Made by a program: the position numbers and the translations under genes | Source of the DNA: Blattamonas nauphoetae | Lineage: Eukaryota; Preaxostyla; Oxymonadida | Length of the DNA: 61,853 bases | Direction: 5' to 3' | NCBI GenBank assembly: GCA_033064195.1 | Contig: JARBJD010000397.1 | Coordinates: forward strand, 1-61,853 | The notes under the pieces: generated by a model | Told to the model about the DNA's origin: nothing | Seen by the model: the letters and a program-made list of their open reading frames with translations, nothing else | Database searches by the model: none | Shown here: positions 43,476 through 53,228 of the stretch, piece after piece | How the letters are laid out: each line of letters starts with the position of its first letter | How positions within the stretch are numbered: the stretch's first letter is position 1

Positions 43476-44063
43476 CTAACGAGGAATTGCCTTCGTCAAT
43501 GAAATACCAGAGTTGAGAATAGTGTTGTATGCTTCGTTGAAGGCAATGCTCATATCTTTTCCACCAACAAGAATCTTGAAAATTGTTCGAAAGATTGGTA
43601 GTTTATTCAGACATAGACACTTGTCAGACAAATCATCCAGTTCGATCACCACATCATTGATTCCAGTGAGTGTAGCAATCAGTGCACATAAATCACTTTG
43701 GTTTGTGATCAGTTTCTTCGATGGTTCAATGAGATTATTCAGTAATTTCTTTTCACAAGCAAATGCATTCTTGTAAACAAGTAATAATTGATCTTTGAAT
43801 GCTGCAATGTTGGATGTGTACTCACGAAGTGGGATTGAACGACTTTGGATTGGTGCAGATGGGTAGATCTCAAGTGGTGGTGGATCATACGTTCCTGGAA
43901 CATTGTCTAGTTCGACATTCGCGCATTGTTCATTTCGATCTTCGAGTTTCGATCTTCCGGAATTGGATCCTTTATTCTCGATGATGACATTGTTGGTGAT
44001 TGATGTTGGTACTGAAGAAGAACTTGTGTGTTTCGTAAATTGACAACTTAGAATTGGCTGCAT
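43476..44063 (-). CDS. Polinton A conserved protein (about 195 aa)
   Basis: It starts MQPILSCQFTKHTSSSSVPT. The N-terminal half varies between copies A and B, but the C-terminal half is nearly identical (SAPIQSRSIPLREYTSNIAA, then ACEKKLLNNLIEPSKKLITN, LIATLTGINDVVIELDDLSD). The strongly conserved helical half suggests a structural or assembly role. Not recognised. Looks whole. Its start follows the T-rich leader TTTTTATTTTTATAGAAAG. Confidence 0.55.
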   Translation of the reverse strand: MQPILSCQFTKHTSSSSVPTSITNNVIIENKGSNSGRSKLEDRNEQCANVELDNVPGTYDPPPLEIYPSAPIQSRSIPLREYTSNIAAFKDQLLLVYKNAFACEKKLLNNLIEPSKKLITNQSDLCALIATLTGINDVVIELDDLSDKCLCLNKLPIFRTIFKILVGGKDMSIAFNEAYNTILNSGISLTKAIPR

Positions 44064-44100
44064 CACTTTCTATAAAAATAAAAAATATATATTTATGTTT

Positions 44101-45054
44101 TTAATCACTCATATCTTTCTCCAAGTGTGCGAATCGAGCATATTCAGACATATGTCCTGTTTGGAATCTACCGATATCTCCCGTTCTTGTTCGGTACGCT
44201 GCAGTTGTCTGTTCGTTCACAAATGTTGAGATGTTTGCTGAATAACGACCAAGGAAAGTTTGCAAATCTTCTGTTTTTGTGATGATTTCGAGGAACTGGG
44301 GATGAATTTGTTCCTTAAACGCTTTTCTTGCTTTTGTCCTCTGATGATCTGGATTTGAACTGATGAAACCTTCAACATAGTCTTCAAGCCACTGATCCCA
44401 CATCTTTGATGCAATCTTGGATTGAATGGAATTGAAAACCATATTGTCCAACACATTTTTGCTGAGATCTGCTGGTTGATCTCGACTTGCCCGATACACC
44501 TTCAAAGTATCATTCATGAATTCACCAACTGCTTTCTTCATTTTTGCATAAGGTTGTTGTGATCGTTGTGCTTGCATTTCTTGGTAGTTGACTTCACGAT
44601 AGTTTCCTGGTAAATCGTATGTTCCAGTTTTGAGGAAGTTGTTGTGTGCAGCTTTGATTCTTCTTCCATGATCTTGACGAAATGATGAGTATGGAGTTTG
44701 TCTTCGCATATCTGGTGTTGGATTCATTGAATAGTATGTCTCGACGACAGGTCGACTGTTGTATGATGCAAGCATGAAACCATTTGCTGCAACCAGATCT
44801 CCATTGTCTTTGTCGTAGACCATCACATCAGGAACTTTTCCATGTTTTTCCATCTGAACCGTCCAATTGTGTCCAGTCCTTTCAATGTATTCCAAAGCTG
44901 ATGGAACACTACTGAGTGCAGAATTGAATTTGGTGCGAATGTCATCATCAGCATAGATTCTTTTCATTGCATCCATTGTCCCCTGCTCATATCTCAGTTT
45001 CGGTTTCTTCGCCGGTGCTTTTCTCTTTGCGGGAATGTATTGTATCTTCGACAT
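44101..45054 (-). CDS. Polinton A conserved protein (about 317 aa)
   Basis: It starts MSKIQYIPAKRKAPAKKPKL, a basic N-terminus, then RIYADDDIRTKFNSALSSVP and a long helical protein ending in EYARFAHLEKDMSD. It is highly conserved in copy B. It lies divergently next to the ATPase, with a short shared promoter region. The basic tail would suit a DNA- or capsid-interior-binding protein, but I do not recognise the family. Looks whole. Confidence 0.55.
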   Translation of the reverse strand: MSKIQYIPAKRKAPAKKPKLRYEQGTMDAMKRIYADDDIRTKFNSALSSVPSALEYIERTGHNWTVQMEKHGKVPDVMVYDKDNGDLVAANGFMLASYNSRPVVETYYSMNPTPDMRRQTPYSSFRQDHGRRIKAAHNNFLKTGTYDLPGNYREVNYQEMQAQRSQQPYAKMKKAVGEFMNDTLKVYRASRDQPADLSKNVLDNMVFNSIQSKIASKMWDQWLEDYVEGFISSNPDHQRTKARKAFKEQIHPQFLEIITKTEDLQTFLGRYSANISTFVNEQTTAAYRTRTGDIGRFQTGHMSEYARFAHLEKDMSD

Positions 45055-45113
45055 TGTGTTTTCATACAAAATAAAAAATCCAAAACTATATTTTAATTAG
45101 AGAGAAATCATAA

Positions 45114-45233
45114 ATGAAAATATCTTCAACAACAAAACCTTTGGTTTCGCGGAGGGTGGAACCCTCTTCGCTTACAGCATACGTGAATGCAAAACTGAGT
45201 GAAGCATCTAGTAGGAATGTTTCTCATGAAGTG
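45114..45233 (+). pseudogene. Start of Polinton A packaging ATPase, interrupted by copy B
   Basis: The first 40 residues (KPLVSRRVEPSSLTAYVNAK, then LSEASSRNVSHEV) match the start of copy B's ATPase (complement of 53559-54440). Homology ends exactly where the proposed Polinton terminus AGTAGTATAG begins. The remainder is expected beyond the right end of copy B. Confidence 0.75.
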
Positions 45234-45478
45234 AGTAGTATAGAAGGCGAAAGTAATTATTTTTGGTCTCAGAATCTTATACGCTCCTGAATGGCTTTTT
45301 ACAGCCCTTTATGGTTGTTTTGATGAAGGAATCATCGATAAACAACATCGAAGGACAACTGTGTGAAGTGTTAAATTTGATTCAAATTTTCACGATTTCG
45401 TTCATCTTTTCGGCAAAATTTGTTGAATCTCAAAACGGTCTCATTTTATTTTTTTCCAACTTTTTAATTCTATATAAA

Positions 45479-46273
45479 ATGACGAGCAACTCATTCAAGA
45501 ATCAACCTAAAGAACAAATTGCTGGAGCACTACTTCGACTCAATATTCATGCAAATCCATTCCAGAATCGTGATACACTCTGGAAGGAATTGCAAAGTGA
45601 ATTGATCAAACTTGGTTGTAAACATCCTCATTCAACTGATAAAGTTACGAAATTCATTTCAGACGTTTTCCCACGACTGAAACACAATCATGACAAGCTG
45701 GTTTTGATTGGCCTCATTGGAATGAATAAAGTGACGAAACTTTTGAATCTCATGTATGGTTTCAATTTTCATCTTGATGAATATGCACTGTATGTCTACA
45801 GATGCATTGAAGTCATGGAACTTCAACATCTCATTGCACTTGATATCATTCGATTTTGTGATGAGAGAAATATTGAACTAAAGCTTGGGACAACCAAATA
45901 TGATACTCTTCTTGAAGACATCACGAAACAGAAAGCAGAACCAGTGGATTGGGAATCTATTCCTGATCAACAATTCACAACATTTACGAAAGGAATTCTG
46001 AATAAGAATATGAGGAATGACATTGTGTGTCACATTGCCAAATTGATCTGGTTTGAATTTTATAATGTTAATTTTGTCCTCTTTATTGGATACGATAAAG
46101 GTCAACCAGTTCAATTCGGTGATGAAAATGGAATCTTGAAATTTGATAATATGTGCTTCTTTGAAACTCTTGCGGTTCACAGATTATCGAAAGAATTGAA
46201 TACAACACTTGCATGCAAAGTGAAGAAATATTTGGACGATCGTCAGTCTCTCAAGAAAGATGAGTCTACATAA
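45479..46273 (+). CDS. Polinton B unknown ORF (264 aa)
   Basis: It starts MTSNSFKNQPKEQIAGALLR after TATATAAAATG. Mostly helical, with hydrophobic segments such as NFVLFIGYDKGQPVQFGDEN. It is the first gene from the proposed left terminus. It has no counterpart in visible copy A, as expected, since that part of A lies outside the window. No family recognised. Confidence 0.5.
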   Translation: MTSNSFKNQPKEQIAGALLRLNIHANPFQNRDTLWKELQSELIKLGCKHPHSTDKVTKFISDVFPRLKHNHDKLVLIGLIGMNKVTKLLNLMYGFNFHLDEYALYVYRCIEVMELQHLIALDIIRFCDERNIELKLGTTKYDTLLEDITKQKAEPVDWESIPDQQFTTFTKGILNKNMRNDIVCHIAKLIWFEFYNVNFVLFIGYDKGQPVQFGDENGILKFDNMCFFETLAVHRLSKELNTTLACKVKKYLDDRQSLKKDEST

Positions 46274-46324
46274 GAGAATTAAAATGTTGAAAAATATATT
46301 TTTCATTTTTTTATTTTGTACTAA

Positions 46325-46714
46325 ATGAATGCAACTGAGTTCTATAACCAAAGACGTCGAACGAATGCAAAGCAAGCGTTGATCGAGTCGATGAAAAAGG
46401 AGAATTGTGAGCTCGTTTCTGATTACATTCACGGGTCAACACCGGTGACGTATGTTCATGAAGGCGTCGAATGGAGGATAAAACCGAAGTTGTGGAATCA
46501 AGGGAACAGACCACACATGTCACAACGTCGACACTACACTCAATCGTTTGTGGAAAATGAACTGAGGAAGTACAACTGTGAGCTCGTTGGTGAGTACAAT
46601 CAAGTGCTCACACCGTTCACATATCGGGTGATTGGAGATGATAAAGTTTACAAAATCAGACTCGATTCATGGTTGAAAGCTAAGAATAAACCACCTTTGA
46701 GAAATCGAAAATAA
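46325..46714 (+). CDS. Polinton B small two-repeat protein (129 aa)
   Basis: Two tandem repeats of about 50 residues are visible: ENCELVSDYIHGSTPVTYVH...WRIKPKLWNQGNRP and YNCELVGEYNQVLTPFTYRV...YKIRLDSWLKAKNKP. The pattern N-C-E-L-V-x2-Y, T-P-x-T-Y and a final W resembles small DNA-binding repeats of phages and giant viruses, without their zinc cysteines. It is very basic overall, so a nucleic-acid role is likely. Upstream leader TTTTTTATTTTGTACTAAATG. Confidence 0.5.
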   Translation: MNATEFYNQRRRTNAKQALIESMKKENCELVSDYIHGSTPVTYVHEGVEWRIKPKLWNQGNRPHMSQRRHYTQSFVENELRKYNCELVGEYNQVLTPFTYRVIGDDKVYKIRLDSWLKAKNKPPLRNRK

Positions 46715-46757
46715 TGACTTAACTTTTTTATTTTTTTTATTTTTTAATTTGTAGTAA

Positions 46758-49700
46758 ATGTCAAGAACCATTCGGGTGGTGAAGCAAAACATTCAAGCAC
46801 TTCAAGAAATGTATCCAAATACTGTTTTTGTATTTGATGATGGTCGAACATACAATCCAAATAGTCCAAATAATCAACATCATTATTCGTTTCTCCATTC
46901 AATGCTACGACACCGAGATGTTGAGTTTCCATATCCAACAGTTAATCTCAATTTCAACACTCTTCAAGTATTTCTGAAAGAAGTGAAAAACAGACGAGAG
47001 ATGTCGACAGAGGATCACAATGTCATCATCATTGATATGAAAGCACATCCGAGAATTAACGAAACTGAACTGAAAAGGGAAGTGTTCAAAATCACACGGA
47101 AACTGAAGTCGATTGAGGAGAAATTGGTGGATCACTGGATGAAGAATCTGTTGATTATTCAAAAGAAAAATGAACAAATGGAAAACAGAGAAGTGAAGCA
47201 ATTTGATGGATTCAATGAATGTATCTTACTTGCGGAACCACGAAACAAAACTGCATTTGATTCTTGTTTATTGAAAGCACGAAAGAAGTTCAAAAAGAAT
47301 GAGGTTGATAAGGTCGAAGATAATGGAAAACCTTATCAGTTGTATTTTCACAATCATTTGAAAAACGTTGAGGAAATCACAACCTTCATCAAAGCGGTGT
47401 TCGACAAAGAGAAGGATCATCCTTTCAAGATCAGCATCGATTTTGGAAAGATCGTTGAAAGAAAAGATGGTGATGAGACATTGTACAACGATTTCAGACC
47501 AGAACTCGAGAATTCATCAAAAAGTTTTCCGACGGTGATCAGGAATGAGCCAGACATTAATGAATACTCCAAATATGCAATCAATCTCATCAAAGAATCA
47601 CAAGAGAGGACATTGATGGACACAAAGACAATGTTTATTGCATTCCATTCCATTCTGGTTGCAATCTATCGATTTCCAGTGGCAGGGAAAGCGAATGCAA
47701 TTCTCACTGAACACATCAAAACGAGAAACATTCGGTACATCGATTCTGAGTTCAACATTTGTTTCTTTCAATCGTTATCGTTCCTCACACTTCCTGAAAT
47801 TCCTGGTAAGAAGATATCAATCAATATGAGAAACACAGAAGCGTACAAACTGTTTGCTGAATTTACGAATCTTTCACACCTTCGACCACATCAATTAACG
47901 GAGCATTTACGAAATTATCCTGGGTTTGACATCGCATGTGATATGGAGAAAGCGATGCAAGTATTCAACATCACAGTTCACATTTATGAATATGATGAAG
48001 ATAAGAAACGGTACTTCCTCAGTCAATCGTACATCAACGAGAATGATGATGCAAGAGTTCTTCCTATCTTGATGATTCCTCTCACAGCAACGCTTGTTCA
48101 CGTGATGTACATTGTTGATCCTGAGAAAATCACTGGATATAAACTCTGTCCATTTTATCAGTCAAGAGGATTCCAAGTGAAGGATTCACACTTCTCGAGA
48201 GACTATGAGAAGCATCTCAAAGAATGCAAAGAAGTTGATGGAAAACATGTGAAGAAGATCTCCCTTGATAAAACACCAAGACCATATGTTCCACATATTC
48301 TCAACAATAAGACCCATGAATTTCTGATGGCACACAAAAGACAAGACGAATTCAAACCAACGCAGTACTACATCACTTACGATTTCGAAACGATGGAAGA
48401 TCTCATTCTTGACAATTTATTCTCTGATGACAACACTCAATTGATCTCACATTTGAAACCTCTCTCTGTTGCATCAGCAATCAAAACAAAGTCAGGCGTT
48501 GAATCAATCTACTTTGATCTTCGAGATGGAAAGGACTTTGTGAAGCAATGGATCAGAGAACTCTTCAAATATGCAGAAACTGTTCGAGAGAACAACCAAT
48601 ATGAAGACCCTGAAATTCCCTCACAAAATGAAGTCAGTATTATTGGATTCAACAGTTCCAGATTCGACATCAATCTCATCTTTCGAGATCTCGTTGACAA
48701 GGATTGGAAAGTGGTGAGCTTCCTTGGATCAACAACGAAGTACAAACAAGTACTGATCAGACACGAGAAAACACAACAGGTACTTCGGTTCATTGATATG
48801 ATGTCGTACACAGGACCAATGACATTGGAGAATGCAGTAAAAGCCTTTGGAGGAAACACCACACTCCAGATATCATTCTTTGCTTACGAATCTTTTGATT
48901 CATCAGACTACGATACAGTACTAAGCAAACAAGAACCATTCTCCAAATATGAATTCTATTCGAGTCTGAACAACAGTGAAATGTCCGACAGCGATTACCA
49001 AATGTACCTTGATGATTGGAAGAAGCAAGGATTCAAGAACCGTTGGGAATATCTCAAGTTCTACAACATCAGAGACGTCGAATGCATGATTGCACCACTA
49101 GACAATCTCATTGATCTGAACTTCCAATACAAAGTGGACATGTTGCACAATCTCTCATTATCAGCCAATGCTTCTGCAATCAAATATGCTTGTGCCTACA
49201 AGGACTTTGATATTGATGAAGACTATAATGAATGTGACGAATCTGGACCAATCAAAATCACCAAACAATACTGGAAATACAAAGTTGAAGGATACAGGTA
49301 TCAAGACATGAAAGCTCATCGCAATACTGATAAAAATGTCACTGAAGCAGACTACGAATGGTTCGTAAATGAATGTGAAAAATGTTGTTATATTTGCAGA
49401 AGCAGTTTCTCACAAGCAGTTCGACCAACGTTGGATAGAATCGACAATTCGAAAGGACATTCAAAAGAGAACGTGAAGATTTGTTGTGATTACTGCAACA
49501 CCTACAAGTCTGACAAAGATGAACATCTCACACGATTGAGAATTCAACTGAAGAAGTATTGCATCTGGAAATCATTACCAATGACACTGACACATGAGCA
49601 GACCTATCACAATCTGAGAGCGGCAGTGACTGGTGGATTGTCGAATGTTCAGCACAGACAGAACATCAAGGACGTGACACCAATCAATCACTTCTCATTT

Positions 49701-51110
49701 GAAGATGGTGTTGTCAAATCAACCGATACTGAACACATCATGACTCACGTTTGTGGTGTTGATTTCAATTCACTTTATCCAAGTGCTTTCTCATCAATCA
49801 AGAACAAGAACAATCCATACACCAATCACAGAATGTACATGCCAGGAAGATGTTTGTACACAGCAACAGGAGATAAAGAATGTCGTGAGATCATCGAAGA
49901 CAAGAATCAGAAGACATTGTTCGTTGCAGAACTGAAAGGACACATTGATGTAAAGTACATAAATGATTTCATTAACTTCCCACCAATCTTCAGAAACATC
50001 ACTGTCAATACGACAGAAGAGAACATTGGAGATAAGACCTATTCGTTGATGAAGAAACATGGATTGAAGACTGATGACAAACAAAGAAAGCTACCTCAAC
50101 TCTTGAGCACACACGATCAGTTTATGTTCTTTTCGACATATTATCTGTGGTTCCTCATTGACTATTGCCACTTCATCGTAGACGAAATCAAGAGTGTGAT
50201 GATCTTTTCGAGACATGCTGGATTTGAACCATTTGTGACTTCATTTATGAATGACAGAATAGAAGCAATGAAGGTGGGAAACAAAGGAAATGAACAATTC
50301 TGTAAGACCAACTTGAATGGAAGCTACGGATACGATGGAATGAACACTGAGAAATACAACTCAATCACAATCTGCAATGAGAAGAGAACATACTTGAAAC
50401 AAGTGATGAAAGGATTTGTAGCGACAAGAGAGATCAATGAGGACAACTACATCGTGATTGAAGATAGAGAGAAAGCATCATGCAAAACATGTCTGCAAGA
50501 AGCAGTATTCACACTCGACAATGCCAAGTTCTGGTATCTGAATTTCATCTACAACTTCATGTATAAGTGCCTAGACATGAACAAGATTCACTTCTGTGAG
50601 GGAGACACTGACTCTGCTTACTGGGCAATCTCAGGGAATCCAAATGCTGGAATTCATCAACAATTTGAACACGTGATTGCTGACAAGGAATTCTATGATG
50701 CTCACAAATATGAATGGTTTCCCAATCCTGAAAAAGGAGTTGATGATGAGAAGAAGTTGTTGGGATTAGCAATTGAAACGGAAGGTGAACAGATGATCTG
50801 TCTTGCACCCAAGTGTTACTCTCTCGATGAGAAATGCAAGATCAAAGGAGTATCTCTGAAGAAAACAAACATCACGAGTGACGATTATGTGAAGTGTCTG
50901 AACGGAGAGAAAACTGTGACTACAACACTGAACTTCCAGACGAGAAGAGTCGTGAGCGATGAGGACAGCAATGGATTTGAGATAGCCAAAATACAACAAC
51001 AGAAACTCAGTCTCAGTGGAATTCATCTGAAGGCAATCGTACTTGAAAATGAATCATGTCCTCCATTCATTCATGGACTGAAAGCAGTGGATTACAAAAT
51101 ATGCCCCTAA
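46758..51110 (+). CDS. Polinton B protein-primed DNA polymerase B with OTU-like and HNH-like domains
   Basis: 1450 residues, open throughout. An N-terminal region (about 325-500) has IDSEFNICFFQSLSFL and a later HVMYIVDPEKI, resembling the OTU-like cysteine-protease domain fused to Polinton polymerases. The 3'-5' exonuclease has YITYDFETMEDL (about 538) and FNSSRFDINLIFRDL. A Cys/His insert at about 872-922 (CCYICRSSF, LDRIDNSKGHSKENVKICCD, YCNTYKSDKD) is an HNH/endonuclease VII-like zinc finger. The polymerase palm has GVDFNSLYPSAF (motif A, about 1000), KTNLNGSYGYDG (motif B, about 1185) and EGDTDSAYW (motif C, about 1280). It would copy the element from protein-primed ends. Start ATG directly after the T-rich leader. 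Confidence 0.85.
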   Translation: MSRTIRVVKQNIQALQEMYPNTVFVFDDGRTYNPNSPNNQHHYSFLHSMLRHRDVEFPYPTVNLNFNTLQVFLKEVKNRREMSTEDHNVIIIDMKAHPRINETELKREVFKITRKLKSIEEKLVDHWMKNLLIIQKKNEQMENREVKQFDGFNECILLAEPRNKTAFDSCLLKARKKFKKNEVDKVEDNGKPYQLYFHNHLKNVEEITTFIKAVFDKEKDHPFKISIDFGKIVERKDGDETLYNDFRPELENSSKSFPTVIRNEPDINEYSKYAINLIKESQERTLMDTKTMFIAFHSILVAIYRFPVAGKANAILTEHIKTRNIRYIDSEFNICFFQSLSFLTLPEIPGKKISINMRNTEAYKLFAEFTNLSHLRPHQLTEHLRNYPGFDIACDMEKAMQVFNITVHIYEYDEDKKRYFLSQSYINENDDARVLPILMIPLTATLVHVMYIVDPEKITGYKLCPFYQSRGFQVKDSHFSRDYEKHLKECKEVDGKHVKKISLDKTPRPYVPHILNNKTHEFLMAHKRQDEFKPTQYYITYDFETMEDLILDNLFSDDNTQLISHLKPLSVASAIKTKSGVESIYFDLRDGKDFVKQWIRELFKYAETVRENNQYEDPEIPSQNEVSIIGFNSSRFDINLIFRDLVDKDWKVVSFLGSTTKYKQVLIRHEKTQQVLRFIDMMSYTGPMTLENAVKAFGGNTTLQISFFAYESFDSSDYDTVLSKQEPFSKYEFYSSLNNSEMSDSDYQMYLDDWKKQGFKNRWEYLKFYNIRDVECMIAPLDNLIDLNFQYKVDMLHNLSLSANASAIKYACAYKDFDIDEDYNECDESGPIKITKQYWKYKVEGYRYQDMKAHRNTDKNVTEADYEWFVNECEKCCYICRSSFSQAVRPTLDRIDNSKGHSKENVKICCDYCNTYKSDKDEHLTRLRIQLKKYCIWKSLPMTLTHEQTYHNLRAAVTGGLSNVQHRQNIKDVTPINHFSFEDGVVKSTDTEHIMTHVCGVDFNSLYPSAFSSIKNKNNPYTNHRMYMPGRCLYTATGDKECREIIEDKNQKTLFVAELKGHIDVKYINDFINFPPIFRNITVNTTEENIGDKTYSLMKKHGLKTDDKQRKLPQLLSTHDQFMFFSTYYLWFLIDYCHFIVDEIKSVMIFSRHAGFEPFVTSFMNDRIEAMKVGNKGNEQFCKTNLNGSYGYDGMNTEKYNSITICNEKRTYLKQVMKGFVATREINEDNYIVIEDREKASCKTCLQEAVFTLDNAKFWYLNFIYNFMYKCLDMNKIHFCEGDTDSAYWAISGNPNAGIHQQFEHVIADKEFYDAHKYEWFPNPEKGVDDEKKLLGLAIETEGEQMICLAPKCYSLDEKCKIKGVSLKKTNITSDDYVKCLNGEKTVTTTLNFQTRRVVSDEDSNGFEIAKIQQQKLSLSGIHLKAIVLENESCPPFIHGLKAVDYKICP

Positions 51111-51140
51111 GGGGCTCAGACAAAGAACAGCGTTCTTTGT
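51103..51140 (+). terminator. Two hairpins at the end of the Polinton polymerase gene
   Basis: GCCCCTAAGGGGC (51103-51115) encloses the TAA stop of the polymerase. ACAAAGAACAGCGTTCTTTG (from 51120) follows five bases later. They may mark the mRNA 3' end or be another class of inserted palindrome. Function inferred only. Confidence 0.4.
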
Positions 51141-51551
51141 TTCAAATAAACACAAACTTTATTTTTGAATAAAATGAACACACAGCAGATCAATGCATTA
51201 GTGAATAGATTACTTCAATATACAACTCATTCGCAAATTAAAATTACGAATATCATAAATGATCCAACACAAATTTTACCCGGCTATCACGTCTCTGATT
51301 CACACGGAAAATGGGTTGCAAATGATCAAACTTATTTCAATGATTGGTTGTTGGCAGAATTACCGACTGATTTATATCTTTCAGATGCGACGAAAGTGAT
51401 TGTTCAATTCGTAAAGCAATTTCTCAGAACAAGAATTGACGAATATACAGCTGAACGAGCATACCAAGCTTATCGACAATACTATAATGTAGTCAATCAA
51501 ATACATTTTGGGCAACCGGCAATACCAACAACGAGTCCCAAGCAAATGTCA

Positions 51552-51593
51552 GTCGACCCCAGTCGGGATCGACGCCTCGCAGAGGCAAGTCTC
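51552..51593 (+). repeat. Palindromic B-box-like unit 1 in the integrase gene
   Basis: GACCCCAGTCGGGATCGACG followed by CCTCGCAGAGGC. Two small hairpins (CCC-AGTC-GGG and GCCTC-GCA-GAGGC) flank the core GATCGA. Translated as VDPSRDRRLAEAS. Confidence 0.8.
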
Positions 51594-51644
51594 GATTCCA
51601 CACTTTCATCATCAATCAGAGCTGGGAAGAAGAGACGTTTGAAA

Positions 51645-51685
51645 CTCGACCCCAGTCGGGATCGAAGCCTCGCAGAGGCGAGACA
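51645..51685 (+). repeat. Palindromic B-box-like unit 2 in the integrase gene
   Basis: Nearly identical to unit 1, about 90 bases downstream: CTCGACCCCAGTCGGGATCG, then AAGCCTCGCAGAGGCGAGAC. CTCG and CGAG at the ends can pair, giving a three-way junction. Translated LDPSRDRSLAEAR. Confidence 0.8.
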
Positions 51686-52190
51686 ATCACATCATGATTT
51701 TCCAGCAAGGGAGAGAAGGTTCAATGAAGATATATTTCTGACGATTTCACAGGTGCCTGACATTGTGTCAATGAATCCATCAGAGGTGACACGATCGGAA
51801 TTAACCACTCGCCAAGTCCTCGATAAATTGGAAGTGCTGAAAGGAATGTTTGATCATCAACAAAAAGACAATTCAGAAGATGAACAGATCAAAGCTGAGA
51901 ATTCAATCATGGACAATCAGCAACGAATGGAACAATTCATTTCAAAACAGATTGTTGATTCGAAGAAGATGAATCGTGACTTGTTTATTTTATCACACAT
52001 ACCCAGAGCTGTTGATAGTGATGACACTGATTTCATTCTTGCTCATCCTAAACAAATCCCGTATGGGGGACGATCATTTCACGATTGGTATGAGGAATAT
52101 GTACACCGATGGACTCTAGCAAATCCAAAGCAAACAATGAACTTACGGGAAAAACAACGAGCAAATATCGCCAATGGATTGCCAATGGCA

Positions 52191-52230
52191 ACTCGCCCCC
52201 TGGGCGGGTTCGAAGCCTCTGGCGAGACAA
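52191..52230 (+). repeat. Palindromic B-box-like unit 3 in the integrase gene
   Basis: A variant form: ACTCGCCCCCTGGGCGGG, then TTCGAAGCCTCTGGCGAGAC. Outer CTCGCC pairs with GGCGAG. The core GGTTCGAAGCC is a perfect tRNA B box (GGTTCGANNCC). Translated RPLGGFEASGETR. Confidence 0.75.
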
Positions 52231-53170
52231 GACCGGTTGAAAAAATATCATATCCATTTCGATCAAAGATGCAGTTCATGTCGAAAGCAATTGCTGGTGA
52301 TCCACACCAAACCTCAGACAGAAAAATACCACAGAATTGTGACCGACCATACTTCTCACCGAAGTCAGGATCATGGGAAATTGATCTCGTTTTCATTCAA
52401 TCACCAACGTCGAAAACAGTTCTGCAAATATATCTCTTTGCCATCAACATCAACACCAAATACCTTGTTGTGATTCCAGTTCTGGATAAATCATGGAGCA
52501 AAGTCAAGACTGCAATCAATGATCTCATTCATCATCGTGGAGTCAAAGTCAATAACATTCGTGGTGATGGAGAATCTGCTTGGACAAGTATTGAAGCATG
52601 AACGTATTTTAAGAAGCAGAAAGTCAGTACTTATTTCACGAGTTCACCATTCACAAATCATAATCGAATTGTCGATCGAGTAATTGGAACTATCAGAAAT
52701 GGATTCCAAGATAATGCGACACAGATGGCCAATCATTCGCTGATGAATCAGATGGTAAACTATTACAACGTGACTCCACATCGAGCGTATTGGAATAAAT
52801 GCACTCCACAGCAAGCACAAAACAATCGTGAAATCGAAGCACTGTACATCTCCAGTTGCGAAGAACAATCGAAGACCATCCAAAGACAACAGACAACACA
52901 GATGCTTTGGCGATACAAACCAGGAAACATTCTGTTGATTCATCTAGATTTGAACAAAACTGCTGCCAAGTTTCAGAAGAAGCGAAGACAGTTTCAATTC
53001 GTGGGACAATTCATTGAGTACAAACACGGTAATGTAGGAGCATCATTACTGAATGGACTCACCAGTTTGTCGAATGTGGTGTACGTTCCGATTCAACACA
53101 CAAAATATCATGCTGCTTCCATCGACGATTTGTCACCAGAGTTCATTGACGAATTTAATTTGGTGTAATT

Positions 53171-53212
53171 CAGGCCTTTGCAAGGCTTCGAACTCTCGGT
53201 GAGAGTCGGAAG
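53171..53212 (-). repeat. Palindromic B-box-like unit, intergenic
   Basis: On the minus strand it reads GACTCTCACCGAGAGTTCGA, then AGCCTTGCAAAGGCC. It lies just after the integrase stop and before the next gene, in the opposite orientation to the integrase units. This is the only copy seen outside coding sequence. Confidence 0.6.
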
Positions 53213-53228
53213 TTTTTATTTCAGTAAA

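Larger units (their letters stand above)
32089..45233 (-). mobile_element. Polinton (Maverick) copy A, visible half
   Basis: This holds the structural side of a Polinton, read mainly on the minus strand: fibre (plus strand), small protein, two capsid-like genes, two MAPG-start small proteins, two further conserved proteins, and the start of a packaging ATPase (plus strand). The proposed outer end is AGTAGTATAGAAGGCGA at 32089-32105; the same 17 bases open copy B. The ATPase gene is interrupted by copy B at 45234, and the rest of A is expected beyond B, outside the window. Its genes look whole apart from two insertions: a hAT-like element in one capsid gene, and copy B. Its structural proteins are roughly 80% alike to copy B's by eye, so the two copies separated some time ago. 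Confidence 0.7.
51174..53168 (+). pseudogene. Polinton B retroviral-type integrase, broken
   Basis: The first half is a helical N-terminal extension with two B-box-like palindromic units, followed by the RNase H-like core (WEIDLVFIQSPTSKTVLQIY, YLVVIPVLDKSWSKVK, GDGESAW). The later part has NHNRIVDRVIGTIRNGF and an SH3/chromodomain-like tail (RYKPGNILLIHLDLNKTAAK, RRQFQFVGQFIEYK). These match the integrases of Polintons and Ty3-type retroelements, which insert linear DNA into the genome. The region looks broken, about one break. Confidence 0.7.
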
